A stretch of 64,000 nucleotides of DNA, from assembly GCF_946187725.1 (NCBI RefSeq), contig NZ_CAMHSK010000011.1:1-64000 (forward strand), given 5' to 3'. Source of the DNA: an uncultured Treponema sp. Its GTDB lineage: Bacteria > Spirochaetota > Spirochaetia > Treponematales > Treponemataceae. Below, one piece after another: positions 24,088-32,107 of this stretch. Below the pieces are notes generated by a model. The model did not search any database, was not told where the DNA came from, and saw only the letters and a list, made by a program, of their open reading frames with translations. How positions within the stretch are numbered: the stretch's first letter is position 1; each line of letters opens with the position of its first letter. The translations under genes and the position numbers were made by a program.

Positions 24088-25286
24088 TTGAAAAACTGCC
24101 GGAAGGATTTTCTCTGGCGCTTTCAAATCTTTCAAAGAAGATTTACAGAACAGTTTCGCTTATCTTCCTTGCAGCTATTTCTTCTGCTGTTCTGTTCGCT
24201 TCGCTGATTCTCTCTTCAAGCCTGAAATCTGGAATCACAGGCCTTCGTTCCCGACTGGGCGCAGACCTGCTGGTAGTTCCAGAAGGCTATGAACAGGGAG
24301 CAGAGAATGTTCTTCTTACTGGTGAACCAAATTATTTCTACATGGACAAATCCGTTCTGGAATCAATTCGGGGCCTTGAGGGAATTGAAAATGCCACTGC
24401 TCAGTTTTACCTTACAAGCCTTGCTGAATCCTGCTGCGACTTTCCTATACAGATAATCGGATTCGACAGAAAAAGCGATTTTATCGTTCAGAATTGGGCA
24501 CGCACGAAACTGGGCGAAAACAGCTCAACTGAAGACTTTCTTCTTTCGGGCAGCAATGTAAGCCTGACACACGGAAAAGTCAAATTTTTCGGTGAAGAGC
24601 ACACAATTTCCGGAAGACTTTCAAAAAGCGGAACAGGAATGGACAATACAATCTTTTGTGATTTGGAAAGCCTTCAAAAAATTTTCGAAAGCGCAAAATC
24701 AAAAGGCTTCGGCTTCATTTCTGACGGCGATACAAAGAATAAAATCAGCACGGTTTTAATCAAAGTATCAGACGGCTCTTCAACAGATTCCGTCGCGCTC
24801 AGAATAAAAAATGCTGTGAAAGGAATACAGGTACTTACCGGCGAGAAATTCCTTAAATCTTTTTCGGAAAGGATTTCATCATTTCTCGTATTCTTTTATT
24901 CAATTTCGGCCCTGGTTCTCTTAATCAGCATTTTTTCACTCGGAATTGTATTTTCGTTAACAATCAATGAGCGGCAGCGTGAATTTTCAATTCTTCGTGT
25001 GCTCGGAGCAAACAGAAGACAGCTCAGGCAAATTCTTTTAGCAGAAGCGGCTTTTTTGGGCGGAAGCGGAGCTGTCACAGGAATTGCATTATCAGCACTG
25101 ATTGTGATTCCATTCAACGCCATCATAGCAGAAAAAATCTCACTTCCTTTTGCGATGAGCAGTGCAGGCGAGATTCTGATTTTTGCCCTTCTCACCTTCG
25201 CCTTATGTACAGCTTCAAGCGTTTTTGCCGCATTAAACGGCGCATTCAGAATCTCAAAAATTGAACCTTATGGAGGAATAAAATGA
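24072..25286 (+). CDS. FtsX/MacB-type ABC transporter permease
   Basis: A 404-residue protein with an N-terminal membrane segment (VSLIFLAAISSAVLFASLIL), a large extracytoplasmic domain (about 60-260) and three C-terminal helices with the FtsX signature NERQREFSILRVLGANRRQL. Such permeases move lipoproteins, peptides or signals outward, or act as mechanotransmitters. It overlaps both neighbours and forms a unit with the DUF4418-like protein and the ATPase at 25283. Its presence inside a sulfur operon is unusual and its cargo is unknown. Confidence 0.82.
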   Translation: MEKTLIEKLPEGFSLALSNLSKKIYRTVSLIFLAAISSAVLFASLILSSSLKSGITGLRSRLGADLLVVPEGYEQGAENVLLTGEPNYFYMDKSVLESIRGLEGIENATAQFYLTSLAESCCDFPIQIIGFDRKSDFIVQNWARTKLGENSSTEDFLLSGSNVSLTHGKVKFFGEEHTISGRLSKSGTGMDNTIFCDLESLQKIFESAKSKGFGFISDGDTKNKISTVLIKVSDGSSTDSVALRIKNAVKGIQVLTGEKFLKSFSERISSFLVFFYSISALVLLISIFSLGIVFSLTINERQREFSILRVLGANRRQLRQILLAEAAFLGGSGAVTGIALSALIVIPFNAIIAEKISLPFAMSSAGEILIFALLTFALCTASSVFAALNGAFRISKIEPYGGIK

Positions 25287-25939
25287 TTCAAATCGAAAAA
25301 CTGTCAAAATCATTCAAAACTCCGCGGGGAATAAAAAAAGTCTTTTCAGATTTTTCATTAACGGTGAAAGATGGAAGTTTTCTCGGAATCGCAGGTGAAT
25401 CAGGAACAGGAAAAAGCACGCTCCTTTCAATCATTACCGGCCTTCAAAAGCCAGATTCTGGAAAAGTATGCGTCAACGGAACGGAACTTTTGTCGCTCAA
25501 TGATGATGAGATGTGCACTTTCCGAAATGAGAACATTGGATTTGTTTCGCAGGAGCAGAGTTTCCTTGAAAATCTTTCAGTTCTCGACAATGTGACACTT
25601 CCGGCTTTGCTTTCAAAAACAGGCAAAACCAAAAAGAGCGAAGTTATCGGACGGGCAAAAAAACTCCTTTCAGATTTCGGAATAGAAAGCCTTGCTGAAA
25701 TGGGTCCATCAGCTCTTTCCGGCGGGGAAAACCGAAGACTGCTGATTGCACGGGCGCTGATTAATGACCCGCAGATTATTGTAGCCGATGAACCGACTGA
25801 TGCCGTGAGCAAAAAGCAGGCCGAAGAAATCATCGGCATATTCAAGGCACTTTCAAAACGCGGAAAGACGGTAATTTTAGTCACCCACGATGAAAACGCA
25901 CTGAAAAAATGCAGCAGCGTTTTTTATTTAGACAAATAA
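25283..25939 (+). CDS. ABC transporter ATP-binding protein, LolD/MacB type
   Basis: A 218-residue ATPase. Walker A is GESGTGKST, the signature is ALSGGENRRLLIARAL, Walker B is IIVADEPTD and the switch His is in VTHDE. Its ATGA start overlaps the FtsX-type permease stop, so the two are coupled. It powers that permease rather than the TauC-type one, which has its own ATPase at 27003. Confidence 0.86.
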   Translation: MIQIEKLSKSFKTPRGIKKVFSDFSLTVKDGSFLGIAGESGTGKSTLLSIITGLQKPDSGKVCVNGTELLSLNDDEMCTFRNENIGFVSQEQSFLENLSVLDNVTLPALLSKTGKTKKSEVIGRAKKLLSDFGIESLAEMGPSALSGGENRRLLIARALINDPQIIVADEPTDAVSKKQAEEIIGIFKALSKRGKTVILVTHDENALKKCSSVFYLDK

Positions 25940-25957
25940 CCTAGTCAAAATATAGGC
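25939..25957 (+). promoter_or_regulatory. Single Rrf2-type operator before the first cysteine synthase
   Basis: ACCTA-N9-TAGGC overlaps the end of the ABC ATPase stop codon, followed by an AGGAG site for the next gene. It differs from the consensus dyad by one base. No clear promoter boxes are seen, so it may act as a roadblock or an internal control site. Confidence 0.55.
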
Positions 25958-25975
25958 AAAAAAAAGGAGAAACTA

Positions 25976-26968
25976 ATGGCAAAAAAGATTCACGATTCAC
26001 TTACCGAGCTTGTAGGACACACTCCCCTCGTTCGGCTTCACGGATATGAAAAAAAACTCGGCTTAAAGGCACATCTTCTGGCAAAAGTTGAATATTTCAA
26101 TCCAATCGGAAGCATTAAAGACAGGATTGTTCTGCGCATAATCGAAGATGCAGAAAAAGCAGGAAAAATTCAGCCCGGAAAAACCACCTTGATTGAATAC
26201 ACCAGCGGAAACACAGGAATTGCAGTAAGCGCAATCGGAGCGATGAAAGGCTACAAAGTCCGCATTTTCCTTCAGGAAGGTGTCAGCAAGGAACGCTTGC
26301 AGGTGATGAAAGCATTCGGCGCAAATGTAACAAAAATCGGTGATGTTCCAGAATTACAAGATGCACTCAAAGCAACGAACAATGATTTCGTAGCGGCAAC
26401 AAACATATTAAAACAGCATATTCGTGACCGCCAGGCCGCAGGTGATGATATTTATTTCGTTGATCAGATGATTAATCCTCTGAATCCGCAGGCTCATCAC
26501 GATACGACTGGAAAGGAAATCTGGGAAGACACGGAAGGCGAACTTGCGGCCGTAGTTGCTTCGGTCGGAACGGCCGGAACCATCCGTGGAATCGCTGACT
26601 ACCTTCATGGGCAGACAAAAAATGTAAAAATCTTTGCCGTAGAACCGGGCGAAAAAGACACGAAACTTACGGGAATTCATAATTTTACAGAAGTGCCAGT
26701 TGAACGAGTTCCGCCAAGCATCAAGGAAAACAATGAAATCACTAAAAAAGTCTTTGATGAAGTGTTTGTCGCTGACACAGACGGCGCATTTGAAGCGGCA
26801 AGAACTGTTGCAAAAACAGACGGCGTTCTGGTAGGAAATTCAAGCGGAGCGGCCCTCTGGGGAGCAACACAGATTGCCCAAAAAGAAGAATTCGCCGGAA
26901 AAAATATCGTAGTGATTTTCCCTGACACAGGACTTCGATATTTGAGCACAAATCTTTTTGAAGACTAA
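25976..26968 (+). CDS. cysK: Cysteine synthase-family PLP enzyme (first copy)
   Basis: A 330-residue fold-type II PLP enzyme that should make cysteine from O-acetylserine and sulfide. The Schiff-base lysine is in NPIGSIKDR, the carboxylate loop is TSGNTGI, the phosphate loop is SVGTAGT, and the C-terminal serine is in VGNSSGAALWG. It has an insert (KQHIRDRQAAGDD) also seen in some CysM/CBS-like proteins. A paralogue lies at 29828. Placement just before an ABC ATPase and a CymR-like regulator suggests a role in sulfur control as well as catalysis. Confidence 0.85.
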   Translation: MAKKIHDSLTELVGHTPLVRLHGYEKKLGLKAHLLAKVEYFNPIGSIKDRIVLRIIEDAEKAGKIQPGKTTLIEYTSGNTGIAVSAIGAMKGYKVRIFLQEGVSKERLQVMKAFGANVTKIGDVPELQDALKATNNDFVAATNILKQHIRDRQAAGDDIYFVDQMINPLNPQAHHDTTGKEIWEDTEGELAAVVASVGTAGTIRGIADYLHGQTKNVKIFAVEPGEKDTKLTGIHNFTEVPVERVPPSIKENNEITKKVFDEVFVADTDGAFEAARTVAKTDGVLVGNSSGAALWGATQIAQKEEFAGKNIVVIFPDTGLRYLSTNLFED

Positions 26969-27002
26969 ACGCAATATAAAGCAAAAGCGATAAGGGGGCA
27001 TT

Positions 27003-27767
27003 ATGCCGGGAAACATAAATATTCAGAAAGTTAACAAAAGTTTCGGAGATATTAAGGTACTGAACGATTTCTCACTGGATATAAAAGAAGGTTCTTTCGT
27101 AAGTTTGATTGGTCCGTCTGGATGCGGAAAATCAACACTTTTAAGAATCATCGGAGGTCTTGAAAAAGCAACAACAGGTTCTGTAAGTCTGGACGGCGAA
27201 ACAATTACAAAGGCTGGAAGTGACAGAGGCTTTGCTTTTCAGGGCTCGAATCTGTTCCCCTGGCTTTCGGTAAAGGATAATGTTTCATTCGGCCTAAAAG
27301 CACGAAAAATCTACCACGAAAAAAAGCAGGATGTAAGCGATATCATCAATCTTGTCGGCTTAAAAGGATTTGAAAATTCCTATCCGCATCAGATTTCAGG
27401 CGGAATGCAGCAGAGAGCGTCCTTAGCACGAGCACTCGTCGGTCATCCAAAAGTCCTTCTTCTTGACGAACCTCTTGGCGCTTTGGATGCCTTTACGCGA
27501 ATGAATTTGCAGGATGAAATTCTCCGCATAAAGAAAGAAAATGAAATGACTATGCTCATGGTAACTCATGATGTAGATGAAGCGATTTACATGAGCGACA
27601 GAGTTGTGGTAATGAGCGCACGGCCAAGTCGTGTTGAAGCAGTTATCGATATAAATCTTCCTCATCCGCGAATTCGGGTGCAGGATACCTTCACTCTTTA
27701 CCGCAATAAGATTCTTGAATACCTGGATTTTGGCGGCAAAGTTCAGGATATTGAATATGTAATTTAA
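27003..27767 (+). CDS. ABC transporter ATP-binding protein, SsuB/TauB type
   Basis: A 254-residue ATPase with Walker A GPSGCGKST, Q-loop AFQGSNLFPWL, signature QISGGMQQRASLARAL, Walker B VLLLDEPLGALD and switch VTHDVDEA. The sequence is typical of nitrate/sulfonate/taurine importers. It should pair with the permease at 21815 and binding protein at 22800, although four genes separate them. A GGGGG ribosome site precedes the ATG. Confidence 0.87.
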   Translation: MPGNINIQKVNKSFGDIKVLNDFSLDIKEGSFVSLIGPSGCGKSTLLRIIGGLEKATTGSVSLDGETITKAGSDRGFAFQGSNLFPWLSVKDNVSFGLKARKIYHEKKQDVSDIINLVGLKGFENSYPHQISGGMQQRASLARALVGHPKVLLLDEPLGALDAFTRMNLQDEILRIKKENEMTMLMVTHDVDEAIYMSDRVVVMSARPSRVEAVIDINLPHPRIRVQDTFTLYRNKILEYLDFGGKVQDIEYVI

Positions 27768-27809
27768 CAAGTCGGTTTTTAAAGACTTAAAAATAAAATG
27801 GAAGAGAAT

Positions 27810-28235
27810 ATGTACAAAATTTCAACCAGAGGACAGTATGCACTTTTGATTATGGAAGATTTGGCGGAAAACGCAGAAGATTCTTTTGTTCCGCTGCGAC
27901 TTCTTTCTCACAGACGAAATCTTTCAGTAAAATACCTCGAACAGATTCTTTCAAAACTGGTTGCGGCAAATCTCGTTGAAGGTTCAAGAGGAATTAACGG
28001 CGGCTACAGACTTACGAAACCCGCAGATAATTACACGGCAGGCGAAATCCTTCGAGTCATGGAAGGCGACCTTTCCCCGCGAAATACAAACGAAGGAAAT
28101 ACAATTGAATCAGCAGGCAGCGACGAGTTTTGGAAAGGCTTTGAGAATGTAATCAATAATTTTGTGGATTCCATAACGCTCGACACGCTGGTTCATAAAA
28201 ATAAAGAATTCGTTGGCTTTGAATACTGCATCTAA
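27810..28235 (+). CDS. Rrf2-family transcriptional regulator, CymR-like
   Basis: I favour ATG 27810 (141 residues), which gives the family-typical MYKISTRGQYAL and has GGAAGAG before it; the track's 27798 adds four residues. The winged helix contains KYLEQILSKLVAANLV and the wing RGINGGYRL. It lacks the three clustered cysteines that hold Fe-S in IscR and NsrR, which places it nearer CymR, the cysteine regulator that acts with CysK in Bacillus. It is the only Rrf2 protein in the window and lies among genes carrying the ACCTA-N9-TAGGT dyad, so I infer that it binds this site in response to sulfur or cysteine supply. Confidence 0.82.
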   Translation: MYKISTRGQYALLIMEDLAENAEDSFVPLRLLSHRRNLSVKYLEQILSKLVAANLVEGSRGINGGYRLTKPADNYTAGEILRVMEGDLSPRNTNEGNTIESAGSDEFWKGFENVINNFVDSITLDTLVHKNKEFVGFEYCI

Positions 28236-28303
28236 ACGCGCGCTGAATAAAGCCATTTGCGAATTTTTCAAAGTTAAACCGAGTTTCCTTAAATTTTCTT
28301 AAA

Positions 28304-28358
28304 TCCTATTGACATAGTAGGTAATTAAATGTATATTAAACCTACCAGTTAACTAGGT
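28304..28358 (+). promoter_or_regulatory. Promoter of the LanC-like/cysK operon with two Rrf2-type operators
   Basis: TTGACA (28309-28314), 17 bases, TATATT (28332-28337). Operator 1 (28304-28322) is TCCTA-N9-TAGGT over the -35 box. Operator 2 (28340-28358) is ACCTA-N9-TAGGT exactly. Spacing is 36 bases. A GGAG ribosome site follows. Confidence 0.78.
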
Positions 28359-28372
28359 TTAGGAGAAAAAAT

Positions 28373-29803
28373 ATGGCAGAAAATGTACTTTTCAGTGACT
28401 ACTCTGCTTCCGATTACATAAAATTTGCGGAACAGAGCGCGGCATGGATAAAATCCACAAAGCAGGCAGGAAAATTCGGTGCACGATGGATTCAAAGCCC
28501 GGATTCAAAAGAAGATTTTACTGATTACCCGATGCTCACACCGAAATCCCTTTACGGTGGCTCAGCTGGAGTCGGACTTTTTTACCTTCGATTATATCAG
28601 TCGACAAAAAATGCTGAATATCTTGAGGAAGCAAAATCAGCGGCAAAAGAGATAATCGAAACCGATGAAGGGGCGGCTTTTTACGAGCGGACTTTGAATG
28701 CAAAGGCAAGCGGGGCTTCAAAACTTGTTCATGTAAAAAATATGCCTGGCTGGGCTGCAGGATACTACAACGGTCCTACTGGAAGTGCATATCTCGTGCT
28801 CAAACTTTATGAACTTACAGGTGATGAATCTTACAAAAACTATGCCGTCAAAGTTGCTGATGATTTGCTTGCGGCTGCAAAAAAATCTGATGCTGGCATT
28901 TACTGGAGCGAACAGAATGATTTGTGCGGCGATGCAGGATTCGTGACCTATCTTTCTGCAATCTACGAGCTTACAAAAGATTCAAAATATCTTGATGCAG
29001 AAAAAAGTTTCGGGAACTTCCTTTTGAGCAAAGGAAAACCTGCTCCAAAGGGCGGAACTTACTGGAATGTAGTTGATTTGACAATCATCGACTTTCCGAA
29101 AGATGTTTTCTGGGTAAATAATGCTCACGGAACAAGCGGAATCGGCTGGATTTTCACGATTCTTTACAAAACGACAAAAGACGAAAGATTTTTGAACGCG
29201 GCAAAAGAAGCTGCAAAATATATCGAAGGAATTGCGGTCGGTGACGAAAATGCTGTTCTTGTTCCATATCTCGACAGTTTGGAACGCGGTCCATCAACTG
29301 AGTTCTATTATCTGAGCACATGCCACGGACCTGCAGGAACTTCACTGCTCTTCCATGCGCTTTATAAAATCACCAGCGAAAAGCATTATCTGGATTGGGT
29401 TTTGAGGCTGAGCCGTGGAATCATTAAGGCGGGTGCACCGGAGAATTTCAGCCGCGGTTACTGGCAGAGTCAGGCTTTGTGCTGCGGAACTCCGGGCTTG
29501 CTTGAACATTTCGTTTCGGTTTACAAGCTCACGAAAAATCAGGAATTCCTTGAATATGCTAAACGGGCGGCAAAAACTGTTGTTGGGCAGTCATTTGTTC
29601 CTGATGCAGACGGTGATATTTATCATCAGAAAGCATTGCGAAGATGGAGCGGTGCATGGTGGCGAACGATTCCGACCGATGTTCACTCTTACACAGGTCT
29701 TTACATCGGAACGGCAGGAAACGCATGGTCGCTTCTTTCACTTGCGGCAGCCGAAAAGAACGAAAATCTTATCGAGCTGATTGAATACAACTATTTTAAC
29801 TAA
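28373..29803 (+). CDS. LanC-like (lanthionine synthetase C-type) protein
   Basis: A 476-residue alpha/alpha-barrel protein with six-hairpin repeats: GGSAGVG (about 65), NGPTGSAYLVL, AHGTSGIGW (about 250), CHGPAGTSLL (about 317), CCGTPGLLEHF (about 369) and YIGTAGNAWSLL. LanC enzymes bind zinc through Cys, Cys and His and add cysteine thiols to dehydroamino acids. Here the last Cys-His pair appears as Cys-Cys, so metal ligation may be altered. No LanB/LanM dehydratase or precursor peptide lies nearby. It starts an operator-controlled operon with a cysteine synthase, suggesting a thiol-addition role in sulfur metabolism. Function is not established. Confidence 0.72.
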   Translation: MAENVLFSDYSASDYIKFAEQSAAWIKSTKQAGKFGARWIQSPDSKEDFTDYPMLTPKSLYGGSAGVGLFYLRLYQSTKNAEYLEEAKSAAKEIIETDEGAAFYERTLNAKASGASKLVHVKNMPGWAAGYYNGPTGSAYLVLKLYELTGDESYKNYAVKVADDLLAAAKKSDAGIYWSEQNDLCGDAGFVTYLSAIYELTKDSKYLDAEKSFGNFLLSKGKPAPKGGTYWNVVDLTIIDFPKDVFWVNNAHGTSGIGWIFTILYKTTKDERFLNAAKEAAKYIEGIAVGDENAVLVPYLDSLERGPSTEFYYLSTCHGPAGTSLLFHALYKITSEKHYLDWVLRLSRGIIKAGAPENFSRGYWQSQALCCGTPGLLEHFVSVYKLTKNQEFLEYAKRAAKTVVGQSFVPDADGDIYHQKALRRWSGAWWRTIPTDVHSYTGLYIGTAGNAWSLLSLAAAEKNENLIELIEYNYFN

Positions 29804-29827
29804 AAAAAACATAGAGGAGAAAATATT

Positions 29828-30808
29828 ATGGCTAAAATTTACGATTCAATTACAGAACTTGTTGGGGACACACCGCTTGTCCGTCTTCATCGATATGAAA
29901 AATCTGAGAACCTTGAGGCAAACATTCTCGGAAAATTTGAGTACTTCAATCCTTCGGGCAGTGTCAAAGACCGAGCGGCATTGAACATCATCGAAGAAGC
30001 AGAAAAACGCGGCGACATTCATCCTGGAATGACTTTGATTGATTATACGAGCGGCAACACTGGAATCGGTGAGGCAACTTTCGCAAATGCAAAGGGATAT
30101 AAATTCGTTGCCGTCATTCAGCCACTTGTTTCGCAGGAACGATCGCAGATTCTCAAGGCTTTGGGAGCAGAGCTTTTGCAGGTAACGGATGTTCCGGGAT
30201 TCCCTGAGCTTTTGAAAAACGGCCTTACAATGACCGCACTCGAAAAACTCTTCAAAGATTTTGCCGCATCAAAAGGCTGGTATTACTTGAATCAGTGCGC
30301 GGACATTAATAACTCGCTTGCTCATGTAAAATCAACTGGTCCTGAGATTTGGGAAGCAACAGGCGGAAAAGTCGATTATGTTGTTCAGCTCGTAGGAACA
30401 GGCGGCACGCTTTCAGGCCTTTCAAAATACTTCCGTGAGAAAAATCCAAATGTAAAGATTATCGGAGCACAGCCTGCCGAACAGTCAAAGAAAAACCCTA
30501 ACTTCCCGGAGCGAAACACAATCGACGGTGTTTTGAACTTTGACGGCGTTCCACAGGAAAATTATCCGCCACTTTTCACAAGTTTCGACACCAAATACGA
30601 TGAATGTTTCAATGTCGTTGCCGAAGACGCTTATGAGACAGGCCGAAAACTCGTAAAACAGGAAGGATTCTTCGTTGGCCAGTCAGCAGGCGCGGCCCTT
30701 TGGACAGCAACCCAAATTGCAAAACGCCCGGAAGCAAAAGGCAAGAACATCATCGTGATTCTCGCCGACAACGCGTTCAAATATCTTTCAACAAATATGT
30801 ATAAATAA
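29828..30808 (+). CDS. cysK: Cysteine synthase-family PLP enzyme (second copy)
   Basis: A 326-residue paralogue of the enzyme at 25976. Landmarks are NPSGSVKDR (Schiff-base lysine), TSGNTGIGEA, VGTGGTLSGLSKYF (phosphate loop) and VGQSAGAALWTATQ. GTGGTLSG is closer to classical CysK than the GTAGTIRG of the first copy. It follows the LanC-like gene by 24 bases with a GAGGAG site. Two differing copies in one regulon suggest different sulfur donors or one regulatory copy. The exact substrate of each is not readable. Confidence 0.86.
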   Translation: MAKIYDSITELVGDTPLVRLHRYEKSENLEANILGKFEYFNPSGSVKDRAALNIIEEAEKRGDIHPGMTLIDYTSGNTGIGEATFANAKGYKFVAVIQPLVSQERSQILKALGAELLQVTDVPGFPELLKNGLTMTALEKLFKDFAASKGWYYLNQCADINNSLAHVKSTGPEIWEATGGKVDYVVQLVGTGGTLSGLSKYFREKNPNVKIIGAQPAEQSKKNPNFPERNTIDGVLNFDGVPQENYPPLFTSFDTKYDECFNVVAEDAYETGRKLVKQEGFFVGQSAGAALWTATQIAKRPEAKGKNIIVILADNAFKYLSTNMYK

Positions 30809-30811
30809 CGA

Positions 30812-30857
30812 AAAAGGGGGAACGGCACCTTTCAAAGCAAGGTTCCTTTCCCCCTTT
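30812..30857 (+). other. Long imperfect hairpin between cysK and the transsulfuration gene
   Basis: AAAGGGGGAA with ACCTT pairs with AAGGT and TTTCCCCCTTT. No T-run follows. It could be a processing or stability element inside the operon, or a weak terminator. Confidence 0.5.
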
Positions 30858-30897
30858 CAATCCCCTAATCTTCCAAAGTTAAAAATGAGGTGCGAAT

Positions 30898-32073
30898 ATG
30901 TCTTTATCCTTTGAATCCAAATGTCTTCACATAGAAGATGAATCCGCTCCCGCGGGTGGTATAACTGCAGGGCACTGTACTCACTATGGTGCGATAAGTT
31001 TCCCGATTTATCAGACTGCAACTTACGCTCATCCCGCTGTCGGTCAGAGCACAGGCTTTGATTACAGCCGTCTGCAAAATCCGACAAGAGAGCATCTTGA
31101 AAAAGTAATTGCCCAACTCGAAGGAGGAATAGACGCATTCGCACTTTCAAGCGGAATGGCCGCTATCACTTTGCTTATGGAGCTTTTTTCACCGGGTGAC
31201 CACATAATTGCAGATTCAGACCTTTACGGAGGTTCAATCCGCCTGTTTGACAATGTATCAAAAAAAAATGGAATTCAGTTCACCCGCCAAAATATTGCAG
31301 AACTTGGCGAATCAGAATTGGAAAGTCTTGTCACATCAAAAACAAAGGCAATCTATATCGAAACCCCGACAAACCCGATGATGAATGTTACCGACATTGC
31401 AAAAACAGCGGAAATTGCAAAGAAACACGGACTTCTTTTAATAGTAGACAATACATTTATGTCCCCATATTTTCAGAATCCACTTGCACTCGGTGCCGAC
31501 ATCGTGGTTCATTCAGGTACAAAATATCTGGCTGGCCACAATGACACCCTTGCAGGCTTCATAGTGACAAATCGGCCGGACATTCAGGAAAAACTTCGCT
31601 TCCTCATAAAAACCACGGGAGCAGGCCTTTCACCTTTTGACAGCTGGCTCACCCTGCGCGGAATCAAGACGCTCGCAATCCGCATGGAAAAGGCACAGCA
31701 AAACGCTGTAAAAATCGTTGAATGGCTCAAAAATCAAAAGGAAGTCACAAAAGTCCTGTATCCGGGGCTTCCAGAACATCCGGGCTTTGAAATTCAAAAA
31801 AAGCAAGCCCGTGGATTCGGCGCGATGATTACATTCAATGTCACCGATGAAGCAAAGGCCAAGTCAATTTTGAACAAGGTCAAGCTGATTCAGTTTGCAG
31901 AAAGTCTCGGTGGAGTGGAAACGCTCATCACCTATCCGGTAACGCAAACTCACGCAGATGTTCCTGAAGAAATCCGTCTCAAAAACGGAATCACAACCTC
32001 AACGCTCCGACTTTCAACAGGCATTGAAAATCCAGACGATTTAATAGAAGATTTAAGGCAGGCAATAAAGTAA
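30898..32073 (+). CDS. Cys/Met metabolism PLP enzyme (cystathionine gamma-synthase/lyase family)
   Basis: A 391-residue fold-type I transsulfuration enzyme. Family marks are GFDYSRLQNPTRE, ALSSGMAAI, ADSDLYGG, ETPTNPMMNVTDI, IVDNTFMSPY and the Schiff-base lysine in VVHSGTKYLAGHND. Subgroup features (YSRLQNPTR, SLGGVETLITYP) fit a MetB/MetI-type synthase or a lyase such as MetC/methionine gamma-lyase. It could join cysteine or sulfide to an activated homoserine, or release thiols from sulfur amino acids. GAGGTG precedes the ATG. It is probably co-transcribed with its neighbours. Confidence 0.82.
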   Translation: MSLSFESKCLHIEDESAPAGGITAGHCTHYGAISFPIYQTATYAHPAVGQSTGFDYSRLQNPTREHLEKVIAQLEGGIDAFALSSGMAAITLLMELFSPGDHIIADSDLYGGSIRLFDNVSKKNGIQFTRQNIAELGESELESLVTSKTKAIYIETPTNPMMNVTDIAKTAEIAKKHGLLLIVDNTFMSPYFQNPLALGADIVVHSGTKYLAGHNDTLAGFIVTNRPDIQEKLRFLIKTTGAGLSPFDSWLTLRGIKTLAIRMEKAQQNAVKIVEWLKNQKEVTKVLYPGLPEHPGFEIQKKQARGFGAMITFNVTDEAKAKSILNKVKLIQFAESLGGVETLITYPVTQTHADVPEEIRLKNGITTSTLRLSTGIENPDDLIEDLRQAIK

Positions 32074-32107
32074 AGGGGAAAGCCTTAAAACCCAAAAGGA
32101 GAATCAA

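Noticed and set aside
30812-30897. SAM or T-box riboswitch before the transsulfuration gene
   Set aside because: I looked for the conserved cores of both and saw neither; only a simple hairpin is present.
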